Position numbers and translations under genes: made by a program. This document shows, piece by piece, positions 13,656 to 20,555 of a stretch of DNA of 22,516 nucleotides (the first letter of the stretch is position 1; each line of letters starts with the position of its first letter). The notes beneath the pieces are model-generated. The model was not told where the DNA came from. It saw nothing but the letters and a program-made list of their open reading frames with translations, and made no database searches. The DNA comes from a virus. The stretch lies in IMG/VR virus record IMGVR_UViG_3300024346_004204, positions 1 to 22,516 of that record; one strand, 5' to 3'.

Positions 13656-13662
13656 TCCGCAT

Positions 13663-13758
13663 ATGAATTATAAAAACGAACAACACGAACGAGCTATGAA
13701 AGCACCTATTAATGATGGTGGTAATTTAGAGAAACGTGTAAGGGAGGCAGGACTATGA
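13663..13758 (+). CDS. Small ORF after queE, 31 aa
   Basis: This open frame fills the 100-base gap between queE and the next gene. ATG 13663 gives 31 residues; ATG 13639 would give 39 but overlap queE. The product is highly charged (EQHERAMKAPIND, then NLEKRVREAGL). The stop TGA overlaps the next ATG (ATGA), the coupling seen throughout this genome, which is the main reason to think it is real. There is no recognisable family and no good ribosome site. Confidence 0.4.
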   Translation: MNYKNEQHERAMKAPINDGGNLEKRVREAGL

Positions 13759-14171
13759 AACAATTTATAAAAAAACTAACAGGACTTGATAAACTTGAGA
13801 AAGAAAAAGAAGCCCTACAAAAAGAACGAAAAAGAGTTAGTAAACTAACTCCGGAAGAAGAACGTCGAGAAGCACTTGACAAAGAGAAAGCACAAGCAAC
13901 TAAAGACAACAAACCCTGGGTTGCTGTATTAGACACTCAAGTAAATGCAGATAATATTAAAAATGGGTTTTTTGAACTTGATTGGAATAACGAGTTTATT
14001 GAACAATTACTTGATGCAGGATATAAAGGCGAATCCAACGAAGAAATTGTTGATCAGTGGTTTAAAACTATTGTTACACAAATGCTTCAAGAAGACGGAC
14101 AAGATGCCGATCGAGGTATGGGATATGTTAATGTTGTACCCATCGATAAAGGAAAGAGTGAAGTATCTTAA
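13755..14171 (+). CDS. Hypothetical coiled-coil protein, 138 aa
   Basis: Function unknown. It has a strong GGGAGG ribosome site (13741-13746) ahead of ATG 13755. Residues ~8-50 are a long charged helix (KLEKEKEALQKERKRVSKL), probably coiled coil. Residues ~55-138 are globular, with KPWVAVLDTQVNADNI, FFELDWNNEFIEQLLDAGY and a C-terminal VNVVPIDKG. No catalytic motif is visible. It closes the folE-queE unit and is followed at once by a new promoter. Confidence 0.75.
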   Translation: MKQFIKKLTGLDKLEKEKEALQKERKRVSKLTPEEERREALDKEKAQATKDNKPWVAVLDTQVNADNIKNGFFELDWNNEFIEQLLDAGYKGESNEEIVDQWFKTIVTQMLQEDGQDADRGMGYVNVVPIDKGKSEVS

Positions 14172-14174
14172 TAC

Positions 14175-14203
14175 TTGACAACAGCCAGATCTGGTGTTAT
14201 AAT
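14175..14203 (+). promoter_or_regulatory. Consensus promoter for the RNase H operon, with palindromes
   Basis: TTGACA (14175-14180), a 17-bp spacer and TATAAT (14198-14203), preceded by C. The spacer contains the perfect 10-bp palindrome CCAGATCTGG (14185-14194), and the bases just upstream form AAGTAT-CTTA-ATACTT (14161-14176). Both are candidate operators for a regulator. Confidence 0.9.
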
Positions 14204-14232
14204 AGTATTATAATTAACACAAAGGCAAAACT

Positions 14233-14319
14233 ATGATAGAATTATTAGGCATTACACTACTTGTTGCATTCATACAGAATGGCGACTTGTTCACATTATG
14301 TATATCGGGGTGTTCATAA
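14233..14319 (+). CDS. Small hydrophobic leader ORF, 28 aa
   Basis: ATG 14233 follows AAAGG (14221-14225) at good spacing and encodes a hydrophobic peptide (MIELLGITLLVAFIQNGDLF, ending in CS). It starts ~23 bases after the predicted transcription start and ends one base before the nuclease ATG, so ribosomes could couple into it. It could be a tiny membrane protein or a leader peptide. Too short for a family call. Confidence 0.45.
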   Translation: MIELLGITLLVAFIQNGDLFTLCISGCS

Positions 14320-14320
14320 T

Positions 14321-15304
14321 ATGACAACTTATGTATTAGTAGATACACTTAATACTTTCTTTCGTGCAAGGCACGTAGTACGTGGCGACATTGACACTAA
14401 GGTTGGTATGGCATTACATATTACACTTAATAGTGTTAAGAAGGCTTGGCAAGACTTTGATGCAGACCACGTTGTATTTTGTTTAGAAGGACGTAGTTGG
14501 CGTAAGGACTTTTACGAACCATACAAACGTAATCGTAAAGAAACACGCAATGCAATGACTCCTGTACAAGCAGAAGAAGATAAAGTATTCTTTGAAATAT
14601 TTGACGAGTTTAAAAACTTTATTGATACAAAAACTAATTGTACTGTTATACAAAATTCTGTGTTAGAAGCAGACGATCTTATTGCAGGTTGGGTACAATC
14701 ACATCCTAATGATAATCACGTTATTATTAGTACTGACGGTGACTTTGCACAACTTATTGCTCCTAACTGTAAACAGTACAATGGTGTTAGTAACACTACA
14801 ATTACACACGAAGGCTACTTTACAGACAAAGGCGATGCTGTTATTGACAAGAAAACAAAAGAGGCTAAGCCTGCACCGCATCCTGACTTTATGTTGTTTG
14901 AAAAGTGTATGCGTGGTGACACTAGTGATAATGTATTCAGTGCATATCCCGGTGTACGTAAGAAAGGCACTAAGAACAAAGTTGGCCTTATTGAAGCATA
15001 TGAAGATAAAGGTACAAAAGGTTACAACTGGAACAATATGATGTTACAGCGTTGGACTGATCACGAAGGCGACGAGCATCGTGTACTAGATGATTATACA
15101 CGTAATGTTACACTATGTGATTTGACTGCGCAACCTGATGACATTAGAGAAATAATTAATAATACTATTGCAGAAGTAGAACCTAAAGAAATATCACAAG
15201 TTGGTATGAGACTTATGAAGTTCTGTGCTAAATGGGATATGCAACGTATTGCAGATCAGGCGGCTACTTTTGCAGAACCATTACAAGCGAGGTATCCTAA
15301 ATGA
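14321..15304 (+). CDS. rnh: RNase H / FEN-family 5'-3' exonuclease (T4 Rnh-like)
   Basis: This 327-aa protein (T4 Rnh is 305) should remove RNA primers from lagging-strand fragments. The metal-binding acidic residues are in place: LVDTLN (D8), VLEADDLIAGW (E116, D118, D119), ISTDGDFAQL (D139, D141) and MRGDTSDNVFSAYPGV, the FEN-type GD-SDN motif that starts the helix-hairpin-helix. The ATG at 14321 is chosen over 14261 because it begins TTYVLVDT, the conserved first strand, and follows the small ORF by one base. It is transcribed from the promoter at 14175. The resemblance extends to PolA-type 5' nucleases, but the length and context favour T4 Rnh. Confidence 0.88.
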   Translation: MTTYVLVDTLNTFFRARHVVRGDIDTKVGMALHITLNSVKKAWQDFDADHVVFCLEGRSWRKDFYEPYKRNRKETRNAMTPVQAEEDKVFFEIFDEFKNFIDTKTNCTVIQNSVLEADDLIAGWVQSHPNDNHVIISTDGDFAQLIAPNCKQYNGVSNTTITHEGYFTDKGDAVIDKKTKEAKPAPHPDFMLFEKCMRGDTSDNVFSAYPGVRKKGTKNKVGLIEAYEDKGTKGYNWNNMMLQRWTDHEGDEHRVLDDYTRNVTLCDLTAQPDDIREIINNTIAEVEPKEISQVGMRLMKFCAKWDMQRIADQAATFAEPLQARYPK

Positions 15305-15783
15305 GTATAAAAACAAAAACTATCCTTAAAGATAAATTTTGGATTTTAGAAGATGACGGTGTACGAATTGGTACAATATCATTAGCAGACGAAAATCGTT
15401 TTATGTTTAGTGGAGTTGAAGGTACAACATATTTTGATAGTAAAAAAGCGTTAAAAAATACGTTTGGTGATAACGTATTAATTAACGATATTACTTTACA
15501 AAATGAAAGGGCTGTTAAGGCTGATAAAGATGTACACGGATTTCCAACAAGCACAGTTCCTTACAATACAATGTTAGATGTAAAACGTAAGTTACCATTA
15601 TTTACAAAAAGTTCTAAAAGTAAAAGTTTATATTGTGCAGGTTATTACATTATTCACTTTGATAAAGGATGGGTTAAAAGTTTCTGTCCTAAACTAATTA
15701 CTGTAGAACGTTATGATACAGAAGGTCCATTTAAAAATGATTTAGAAATGCGTACAGCATTGAGTAAAGCAAATGCAAAATGA
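15301..15783 (+). CDS. Hypothetical conserved-looking protein, 160 aa
   Basis: Function unknown; I recall similar proteins in marine T4-like phages but no assigned role. Its N-terminal half is beta-rich (FWILEDDGVRIGTISL, then RFMFSGVEGTTYFDS). Its C-terminal half has DVHGFPTSTVPYNTMLDVKR and LYCAGYYIIHFDKGW, a motif-like stretch with a Cys. It overlaps the nuclease stop by four bases (ATGA). No membrane span or nucleotide-binding loop is seen. Confidence 0.75.
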   Translation: MSIKTKTILKDKFWILEDDGVRIGTISLADENRFMFSGVEGTTYFDSKKALKNTFGDNVLINDITLQNERAVKADKDVHGFPTSTVPYNTMLDVKRKLPLFTKSSKSKSLYCAGYYIIHFDKGWVKSFCPKLITVERYDTEGPFKNDLEMRTALSKANAK

Positions 15784-16009
15784 ACCTTTAAACACCTCTA
15801 GCATACAGCAATTTATTATGCAAGTTAAAAACGCTGATGCTAGTAATGCTAGAGAAGTAAAACTTACATTGCCGCAAGCTAAGAACTTAGCATACACACT
15901 AGGCATTGTAATGGCACGTCTTGAAGGAGACCTTGAAAGATACGTAAAGGACAACAGTGGTGGCGGCGATATTGAAGTACGTCTCGACGGCGGAAGCAAC
16001 TGGAAGTAA
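15773..16009 (+). CDS. Small hypothetical protein, 78 aa
   Basis: Function unknown. It overlaps the previous gene by 11 bases. A helical centre (LPQAKNLAYTLGIVMARLEGDLERYV, ~residues 33-58) is flanked by a polar start and a glycine-rich acidic end (SGGGDIEVRLDGG). An in-frame ATG at 15818 is an alternative start. It is the last gene before the late-promoter/hairpin site at 16034. Confidence 0.65.
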   Translation: MQNEPLNTSSIQQFIMQVKNADASNAREVKLTLPQAKNLAYTLGIVMARLEGDLERYVKDNSGGGDIEVRLDGGSNWK

Positions 16010-16033
16010 ACTACGTAGATAACTCAAAAAAGA

Positions 16034-16041
16034 GATAAATA
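16034..16041 (+). promoter_or_regulatory. Late promoter motif GATAAATA
   Basis: This matches NATAAATA, the late -10 motif described for T4-like cyanophages, and differs from T4 TATAAATA only at the first base. Transcription would start around 16047, inside the left arm of the hairpin at 16041-16051. No sigma70-type promoter is seen in this gap. Confidence 0.65.
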
Positions 16042-16074
16042 TATGCGTATATAATTTAAGGAGTATACGCATAT
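16041..16074 (+). promoter_or_regulatory. Ribosome-site hairpin, 11-bp perfect stem
   Basis: ATATGCGTATA (16041-16051) pairs fully with TATACGCATAT (16064-16074). The 12-base loop holds AAGGAG (16058-16063), and the right arm contains the first two bases of the start codon. A readthrough transcript would fold and hide the start. A transcript beginning at the late promoter would lack about half the left arm and stay open. T4 gene e uses the same arrangement. Confidence 0.75.
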
Positions 16075-16363
16075 GAGCAGGCCTAAACCCACTGTATTAC
16101 TAGAATACATAGATAAAAAAACTTATAGAGCAGAACAAGTATTAGATGCTACTGCTATTTGGGCTGTATTTTATAATGGCAAACCATTTAATTTAAAAAG
16201 CAGTAACTCTATTACAAATTATCCTGGACCAAAATATAAGAAAGTTTCTTTTTCAAATCCTGGTCACGCACACAATCTAGCAAAAAAATTAAACGAAATG
16301 TTCAATACTGATGAGTTTAAAGTATATATGATGTCTAGTGGTGAAGTAGTAACTGAAGAATGA
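16073..16363 (+). CDS. Hypothetical protein under predicted late translational control, 96 aa
   Basis: Function unknown. Residues ~1-60 are beta-like (TVLLEYIDKKTYRAEQV, then AIWAVFYNGKPFNL), followed by KYKKVSFSNPGHAHNLAKKLNEMF and an acidic end. Its start codon is built into the 3' arm of an 11-bp hairpin, and a late-promoter motif lies directly upstream, so the protein is probably needed late in infection, e.g. for assembly or lysis. It overlaps the next start by four bases (ATGA). Confidence 0.75.
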   Translation: MSRPKPTVLLEYIDKKTYRAEQVLDATAIWAVFYNGKPFNLKSSNSITNYPGPKYKKVSFSNPGHAHNLAKKLNEMFNTDEFKVYMMSSGEVVTEE

Positions 16364-16734
16364 ACTGGAAAGAAACATATACAAAAATCTTTCTTAATCA
16401 ATTAGGTAAAACTTCAAATGATATTACAGTAAAAGAATATTTGCCCTTGTGGTGGAAGAACACTAGAGACAAGGGAGGACTTAGATTAACCGATACTGGA
16501 TTTGACATCTTAACCGAAATTGAGTTAGCTTCGTACGAAGTACCGTATCCTAAAGATATGCCAATAACTACTCAAGTTATTATCTTTTTAGACAAATTTA
16601 TCGACTGTCCTTACTACATTACCAACAGAGCAATACACGTAACAAGCGAAAAGAAAGCAATGGAATTACACTTGTTTAGCGGAGATTTGCGCAAATATGG
16701 ACTAGCAAAAGCATTAAAAAGACAAAATAATTAA
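16360..16734 (+). CDS. Hypothetical protein, 124 aa
   Basis: Function unknown. It is a compact mixed sequence: YLPLWWKNTRDKGGLRLTD (~residues 28-46), which looks like a conserved core, then TQVIIFLDKFIDCPYYIT and a C-terminal helix MELHLFSGDLRKYGLAKALK. It is likely translated with the gene before it through ATGA overlap, so it may share the late control. A new promoter starts nine bases after its stop. Confidence 0.75.
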   Translation: MNWKETYTKIFLNQLGKTSNDITVKEYLPLWWKNTRDKGGLRLTDTGFDILTEIELASYEVPYPKDMPITTQVIIFLDKFIDCPYYITNRAIHVTSEKKAMELHLFSGDLRKYGLAKALKRQNN

Positions 16735-16742
16735 AAAAACAC

Positions 16743-16771
16743 TTGACATTCAACTCATTTGAGCATATACT
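16743..16771 (+). promoter_or_regulatory. Sigma70-type promoter for the MoxR-like gene
   Basis: TTGACA (16743-16748), a 17-bp spacer and TATACT (16766-16771), preceded by C. The spacer holds CTCA-TT-TGAG (16754-16763), at nearly the same position as the palindromes of the 5221 and 14175 promoters. Confidence 0.85.
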
Positions 16772-16825
16772 ATATACATAGTAAGAAATTACTTAGCACT
16801 GATTATGACAATTGAGGAATACGAA

Positions 16826-17914
16826 ATGGAAAATGTAGCACTACGCACAGTAAGCCCTAACAAGGCAAAAACATCAATTAAACACGCAATGAAAAAGAAG
16901 CGTCCAATCTTTCTTTGGGGACCTCCAGGTATTGGTAAATCTGAAGTAGTTGAACAAATTACTAATAGTTTGCCTAACTCACACTTAATTGATATTCGAT
17001 TATCACTTTGGGAACCTACAGATATTAAAGGTATTCCATATTTTGACAGCAACTCCGGTACTATGGTATGGGGTGCTCCAGGTGAACTTCCTTCAGAAGA
17101 GTTTGCAAAACAATTTGATCATATTGTACTGTTCTTAGATGAAATGAATTCGGCAGCACCGGCAGTACAAGCGGCAGCATATCAATTAATTCTTAATCGT
17201 AAGGTTGGAACATATAAACTGCCGGACAATGTATCAATTGTTGCCGCAGGTAACCGTGACGCAGATAAAGGCGTTACATACAGAATGCCGGCACCATTAG
17301 CTAATCGTTTTATTCACTTAGAATTAGCAGTTAGTTTCAATGACTGGTTTGACTGGGCTGTAGAAAACAAAATACACAATGATGTAGTAGGATTTTTACA
17401 GTTTAGTAAGAAAGATTTATACGACTTTGATCCAAAGTCACCAAGCCGTTCATTTGCAACGCCTCGAACTTGGTCGTTTGTAAGTGAATTAATTGAAGAT
17501 GATCTTGACAATGAGACTACAACTGATCTTGTATCAGGAGCAGTCGGTGAAGGTCTTGCTGTAAAGTTTATGGCACACCGTAAAGTAGCGGCATCAATGC
17601 CTAACCCAAGTGACATTTTGTCAGGTAAGGTTAAAGAGTTGAAACAGACAGAAATCAGTGCAATGTATTCCTTGACTATTTCACTCTGCTACGAACTAAA
17701 AGAAGCGTCAGATGCAAACGATAAGAAGTTTGATGCAAAAGTTAATAACTTTTTGCGCTTCGCAATGGATAACTTTGAAACTGAGTTAGTTGTTATGGGT
17801 GTTAAAGTAGCACTCACTCAGTATGCATTGCCCATTGATCCAGACGAAGTAGAATGCTTTGATGAATTCCACGAACGTTTTGGCAAGTACATTAAGGCTG
17901 CACAACAGTCTTAA
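16826..17914 (+). CDS. MoxR-family AAA+ ATPase
   Basis: This ATPase (362 aa) belongs to the MoxR/AAA_5 type, chaperone-like machines that mature or remodel partner proteins together with VWA-domain proteins. Walker A is GPPGIGKS (residues 32-39), Walker B is VLFLDEMN (D105, E106), sensor 1 is AAGNRD and RMPAPLANRF carries the arginine-finger region. IDIRLSLWEPTDIKGIPY between them is typical of the subfamily. ATG 16826 is preferred over 16805 because GAGG (16814-16817) sits at proper spacing before it. It has its own promoter and is followed by a strong terminator, then by the metallopeptidase/VWA gene with a separate promoter. It presumably drives the activity of that partner. Confidence 0.9.
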   Translation: MENVALRTVSPNKAKTSIKHAMKKKRPIFLWGPPGIGKSEVVEQITNSLPNSHLIDIRLSLWEPTDIKGIPYFDSNSGTMVWGAPGELPSEEFAKQFDHIVLFLDEMNSAAPAVQAAAYQLILNRKVGTYKLPDNVSIVAAGNRDADKGVTYRMPAPLANRFIHLELAVSFNDWFDWAVENKIHNDVVGFLQFSKKDLYDFDPKSPSRSFATPRTWSFVSELIEDDLDNETTTDLVSGAVGEGLAVKFMAHRKVAASMPNPSDILSGKVKELKQTEISAMYSLTISLCYELKEASDANDKKFDAKVNNFLRFAMDNFETELVVMGVKVALTQYALPIDPDEVECFDEFHERFGKYIKAAQQS

Positions 17915-17929
17915 TGGGTGTGTTGGGTT

Positions 17930-17960
17930 TGGGCGATCCCGTAAAAAATCGCCCATTTTT
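17930..17960 (+). terminator. Rho-independent terminator after the MoxR gene
   Basis: TGGGCGAT (17930-17937) and ATCGCCCA (17948-17955) form a perfect 8-bp GC-rich stem with a 10-base loop, followed directly by five T. It is the only convincing intrinsic terminator in the window and separates the ATPase message from its partner's. Confidence 0.93.
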
Positions 17961-17961
17961 C

Positions 17962-17990
17962 TTGACATTATTAGTAAATAGTAGTATAAT
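17962..17990 (+). promoter_or_regulatory. Consensus promoter for the VWA/metallopeptidase gene
   Basis: TTGACA (17962-17967), a 17-bp spacer and TATAAT (17985-17990), preceded by C. It begins two bases after the terminator T-run, so the partner gene is independently transcribed. The gene starts 33 bases after the -10 with a GAGAGG ribosome site. Confidence 0.92.
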
Positions 17991-18023
17991 ATATGTATAG
18001 AATAACAAAGTGAGAGGCAAATT

Positions 18024-19370
18024 ATGTTAGACTTTACACCAGAATATGTTGCAATGGCAGCTAAAGATACTGCAAGTAAACTAAAAAATTGGCAACCTGA
18101 TCCTAATATCACTCCCGAACAACTAGAAGAAATGCGTGTAGAAGTATATGACCGTATTATTGTTGCTCGAGTAGGTTTGCTGTTGCGTCACCCATTTTTT
18201 GGCAATATGGCTACACGTTTACGTATTTTAGCCGCAGATGATTGGTTACCTACTGCCGCTGTAGACGGGCGCAACCTTTATTACAATACTCAATTCTTTA
18301 ACGCAATGACTAACAAAGAAATTGAGTTCGTTGTTGCACACGAAATTTTGCACTGTGTATTTGATCACTTAGAACGTAGAGAAGATCGTAATCCTATGAT
18401 CTATAATATTGCGGCAGATTACAAAGTAAACAATTTGCTTGTAAGAGATCGTATTGGTGTTACTCCAAGTATTGTCGACTGTTACCAAGACTTTAAATAC
18501 GAAGAATGGACTTCGGAAGAAATTTATGACGAACTGTTCGAACAAGCAAAACAAAATGGTGAAGAATTTCTACAACAACTAGGCGAAATGTTAGATGAAC
18601 ATTTGGACGGACAAGGTGATGAAGACGGAACCGGTGACGCCGGTGAAGGCAAAGATGCAAACGGAAATGGCGTTAGTAAAAAGAAACCTACGTATTCTAA
18701 AGAACAAATAAAACAAATTAAGGACGAAATCAAAGAAGGTATGATGCAGGCAGCACAGGCAGCTGGTGCAGGTAATACTCCGGGTGAAATACAACGTATG
18801 ATTAAAGAGCTCACAGAGCCTAAAATGAACTGGCGTGAGATCTTACAACAACAAATACAATCTACCATACGTAATGATTTTACATTTCAACGTCCTAACC
18901 GCAAAAGTTGGCATACTGGTGCTATACTTCCAGGTATGGACTTTGACGAAACTATTGACATATGTGTTGCTGTTGATATGTCAGGTTCAATTGGTAATGT
19001 ACAAGCACAAGACTTTTTAAGTGAAATACAAGGTATTATGGATCAATACAAAGACTATAATATTAAAGTATGGTGTTTTGACACTAAAGTTTATAACGAA
19101 CAAGACTTTAGTGCAAACGGTGGTGAAGATCTTAGAGATTATGAAGTAGTTGGTGGTGGTGGAACTGATTTTGATGCCAACTGGATTTATATGAAAGACC
19201 AAGATATACAACCTAAGAAATTTATTATGTTTACAGACGGATATCCTTGGGATAGTTGGGGTGATGAATCATACTGTGATACTGTATTTTTAATTCATTC
19301 ACACCACGATAAAAATACACAAGCACCGTTTGGAACTACTGTACATTACGAGGATGCAATTGGCGCTTAA
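18024..19370 (+). CDS. VWA-like protein with a metallopeptidase domain (DUF2201-like)
   Basis: This 448-aa protein has two domains. The N-terminal one has VVAHEILHCVFDHLERRED, with the zinc HExxH at H106-H110, followed by NIAADYKVNN, the combination seen in the DUF2201 putative metallopeptidase family. A flexible linker (~residues 175-230, DEDGTGDAGEGKDANGNG) leads to a C-terminal VWA-like fold. That fold has a complete MIDAS set: AVDMSGSIG (D318, S320, S322), GGGTDF (T381) and FTDGYP (D405). Such proteins pair with MoxR ATPases. The upstream ATPase gene and the matching promoter support a two-component unit. The substrate is unknown; virion maturation, host protein remodelling or defence are all possible. 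Confidence 0.9.
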   Translation: MLDFTPEYVAMAAKDTASKLKNWQPDPNITPEQLEEMRVEVYDRIIVARVGLLLRHPFFGNMATRLRILAADDWLPTAAVDGRNLYYNTQFFNAMTNKEIEFVVAHEILHCVFDHLERREDRNPMIYNIAADYKVNNLLVRDRIGVTPSIVDCYQDFKYEEWTSEEIYDELFEQAKQNGEEFLQQLGEMLDEHLDGQGDEDGTGDAGEGKDANGNGVSKKKPTYSKEQIKQIKDEIKEGMMQAAQAAGAGNTPGEIQRMIKELTEPKMNWREILQQQIQSTIRNDFTFQRPNRKSWHTGAILPGMDFDETIDICVAVDMSGSIGNVQAQDFLSEIQGIMDQYKDYNIKVWCFDTKVYNEQDFSANGGEDLRDYEVVGGGGTDFDANWIYMKDQDIQPKKFIMFTDGYPWDSWGDESYCDTVFLIHSHHDKNTQAPFGTTVHYEDAIGA

Positions 19371-19647
19371 ACTAAAAGAACCTAATGCATTAAACTTCTT
19401 TAATATTAGAAGGAGTAAGGTATGTGTTCCTCATTATGAACATATAACCATTCCTTACACCTATAACATTGAAGAATCGTTAAATAAGTGGGTAAAACAT
19501 AATTTAAAAGGCAGATATTTTGTGGTAAAAACACTTAATATCAACAGTACTAATAGTCAAATTGAAAATGCTATTAGGATAGGTTTTGAAGAAGGAAAAG
19601 AATTAGCATATTTTATGCTTGCTTGTCCACTTTTAAAATACAAATAA
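19354..19647 (+). CDS. Hypothetical protein, 97 aa
   Basis: Function unknown. The ATG at 19354 overlaps the preceding stop; an earlier ATG at 19330 exists, but neither has a well-placed ribosome site (CGAGG sits directly before 19354). The sequence is basic and aromatic (ALKLKEPNALNFFNIRRSK, VPHYEHITIPYTYNIEES, GRYFVVKTLNI) and ends in a short alanine/leucine-rich helix. It resembles the small unassigned proteins common in marine T4-like phages. It is co-transcribed with the VWA gene. Confidence 0.65.
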   Translation: MQLALKLKEPNALNFFNIRRSKVCVPHYEHITIPYTYNIEESLNKWVKHNLKGRYFVVKTLNINSTNSQIENAIRIGFEEGKELAYFMLACPLLKYK

Positions 19648-19683
19648 TTAACTACGCATATATACTTTACAAGGAGAAAAAAT

Positions 19684-19932
19684 ATGGCTGAAGAAAACAA
19701 ACCTGATACAGTAGCACCAGAAGTAGCACCGGCTCAAGAGGCGGCTGCGGCAGCTGAACTTACTGTTCAAGATCTTACTGCTATCAAGCAGATTATCGAT
19801 GTTGCTAGTTCTCGCGGAGCATTTCGTGCAAACGAAATGTCTGTAGTAGGACAAACATACAATAAACTAGAATCATTCTTAGGTGCAGTACAAGCACAAC
19901 AAGAACCTAAGGAAGAACCTAAAGGGGAATAA
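19684..19932 (+). CDS. Small alanine-rich hypothetical protein, 82 aa
   Basis: Function unknown. It has a strong ribosome site (AAGGAGAAAAAAT before ATG). The first ~25 residues are acidic and alanine/proline-rich. The core LTVQDLTAIKQIIDVASSRGAF and VGQTYNKLESFL (~residues 27-66) is amphipathic helix, a pattern I recall from cyanophage proteins of unknown role. The tail is acidic and proline-rich. The high alanine content and strong ribosome site hint at an abundant, perhaps virion-associated protein. Confidence 0.75.
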   Translation: MAEENKPDTVAPEVAPAQEAAAAAELTVQDLTAIKQIIDVASSRGAFRANEMSVVGQTYNKLESFLGAVQAQQEPKEEPKGE

Positions 19933-19934
19933 CT

Positions 19935-20555
19935 ATGGCATTAAAACACATAGGAAAAGACGCTAAGACCAATCGAAAGGTTGTAGTAGCATATAGAATA
20001 GTTCCAGGTGAGCCTGAACACTGTATTATTATAAAAAGCGAAAGCCTTGATGCAGCATCACACGATTCATTAATGGCAGCTGTTGAATCAAATGCTGGTC
20101 AGAATGCATACGAATTTGCCGAAGCAATGTTTAGAAATACATTACCGGACGGATTAAATATGTTGCAAGGAATGCAAAAGTACGGTAAAATGGTTAAAGT
20201 TCCAACAAATAGTATTATAATGACACCTGATACAAAAACGTCAATTAATCTTGCTGAACTTAACAAAGTTATTGCTGAACAAAAAGGTGTTACAATTGCA
20301 GAACTTGCTCTTAAAGATGCTAGTGGTAACACTGTACAACCTGTAGACTCAGGTCCTGCAGTAGATCCCGTGGCAGCTTACAGTTCGGAAGCTATTACGT
20401 CAACAGAAGGTGTTCTAACTGATGAAGACCTAGCGGCACAATATCGTTCACAAGCTGATGCTTTATTTAAAGAAGCAAAGGCACTAAGAGAACAAGCAGA
20501 AGAATTAGTCCCTACAAAGAAGAAGACTAAATCTAGTGCAAAAGAAACGGCCTAA
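19935..20555 (+). CDS. Hypothetical protein, 206 aa
   Basis: Function unknown. It starts two bases after the previous stop behind GGGGAATAACT. The N-terminal half is globular (RKVVVAYRIVPGEPEHCIII, SHDSLMAAVESNAGQNAYEF, MLQGMQKYGKMVKVPTNSII). The middle is polar, and residues ~160-206 form a charged helix ending in a lysine-rich tail (YRSQADALFKEAKALREQAE). The long C-terminal helix suggests oligomerisation. It overlaps the following GTG-started gene by 20 bases. Confidence 0.75.
   Translation: MALKHIGKDAKTNRKVVVAYRIVPGEPEHCIIIKSESLDAASHDSLMAAVESNAGQNAYEFAEAMFRNTLPDGLNMLQGMQKYGKMVKVPTNSIIMTPDTKTSINLAELNKVIAEQKGVTIAELALKDASGNTVQPVDSGPAVDPVAAYSSEAITSTEGVLTDEDLAAQYRSQADALFKEAKALREQAEELVPTKKKTKSSAKETA

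Noticed and set aside
13237-13662. Long open frame overlapping queE on the + strand
   Set aside because: It lies inside the well-supported queE frame and its translation is low-complexity Leu/Ser/Thr. Only its last 30-40 codons, beyond queE, are considered a possible small gene.
14161-14176. Terminator between the 138-aa gene and the nuclease promoter
   Set aside because: AAGTAT-CTTA-ATACTT is a short AT stem with no following T-run; it is better described as a dyad at the -35.
18524-18868. Minus-strand ORF opposite the VWA gene
   Set aside because: Its Cys/Ser/Pro-rich translation mirrors the acidic linker and alanine-rich stretch of the + strand gene. It has no ribosome site and would be the only minus-strand gene.
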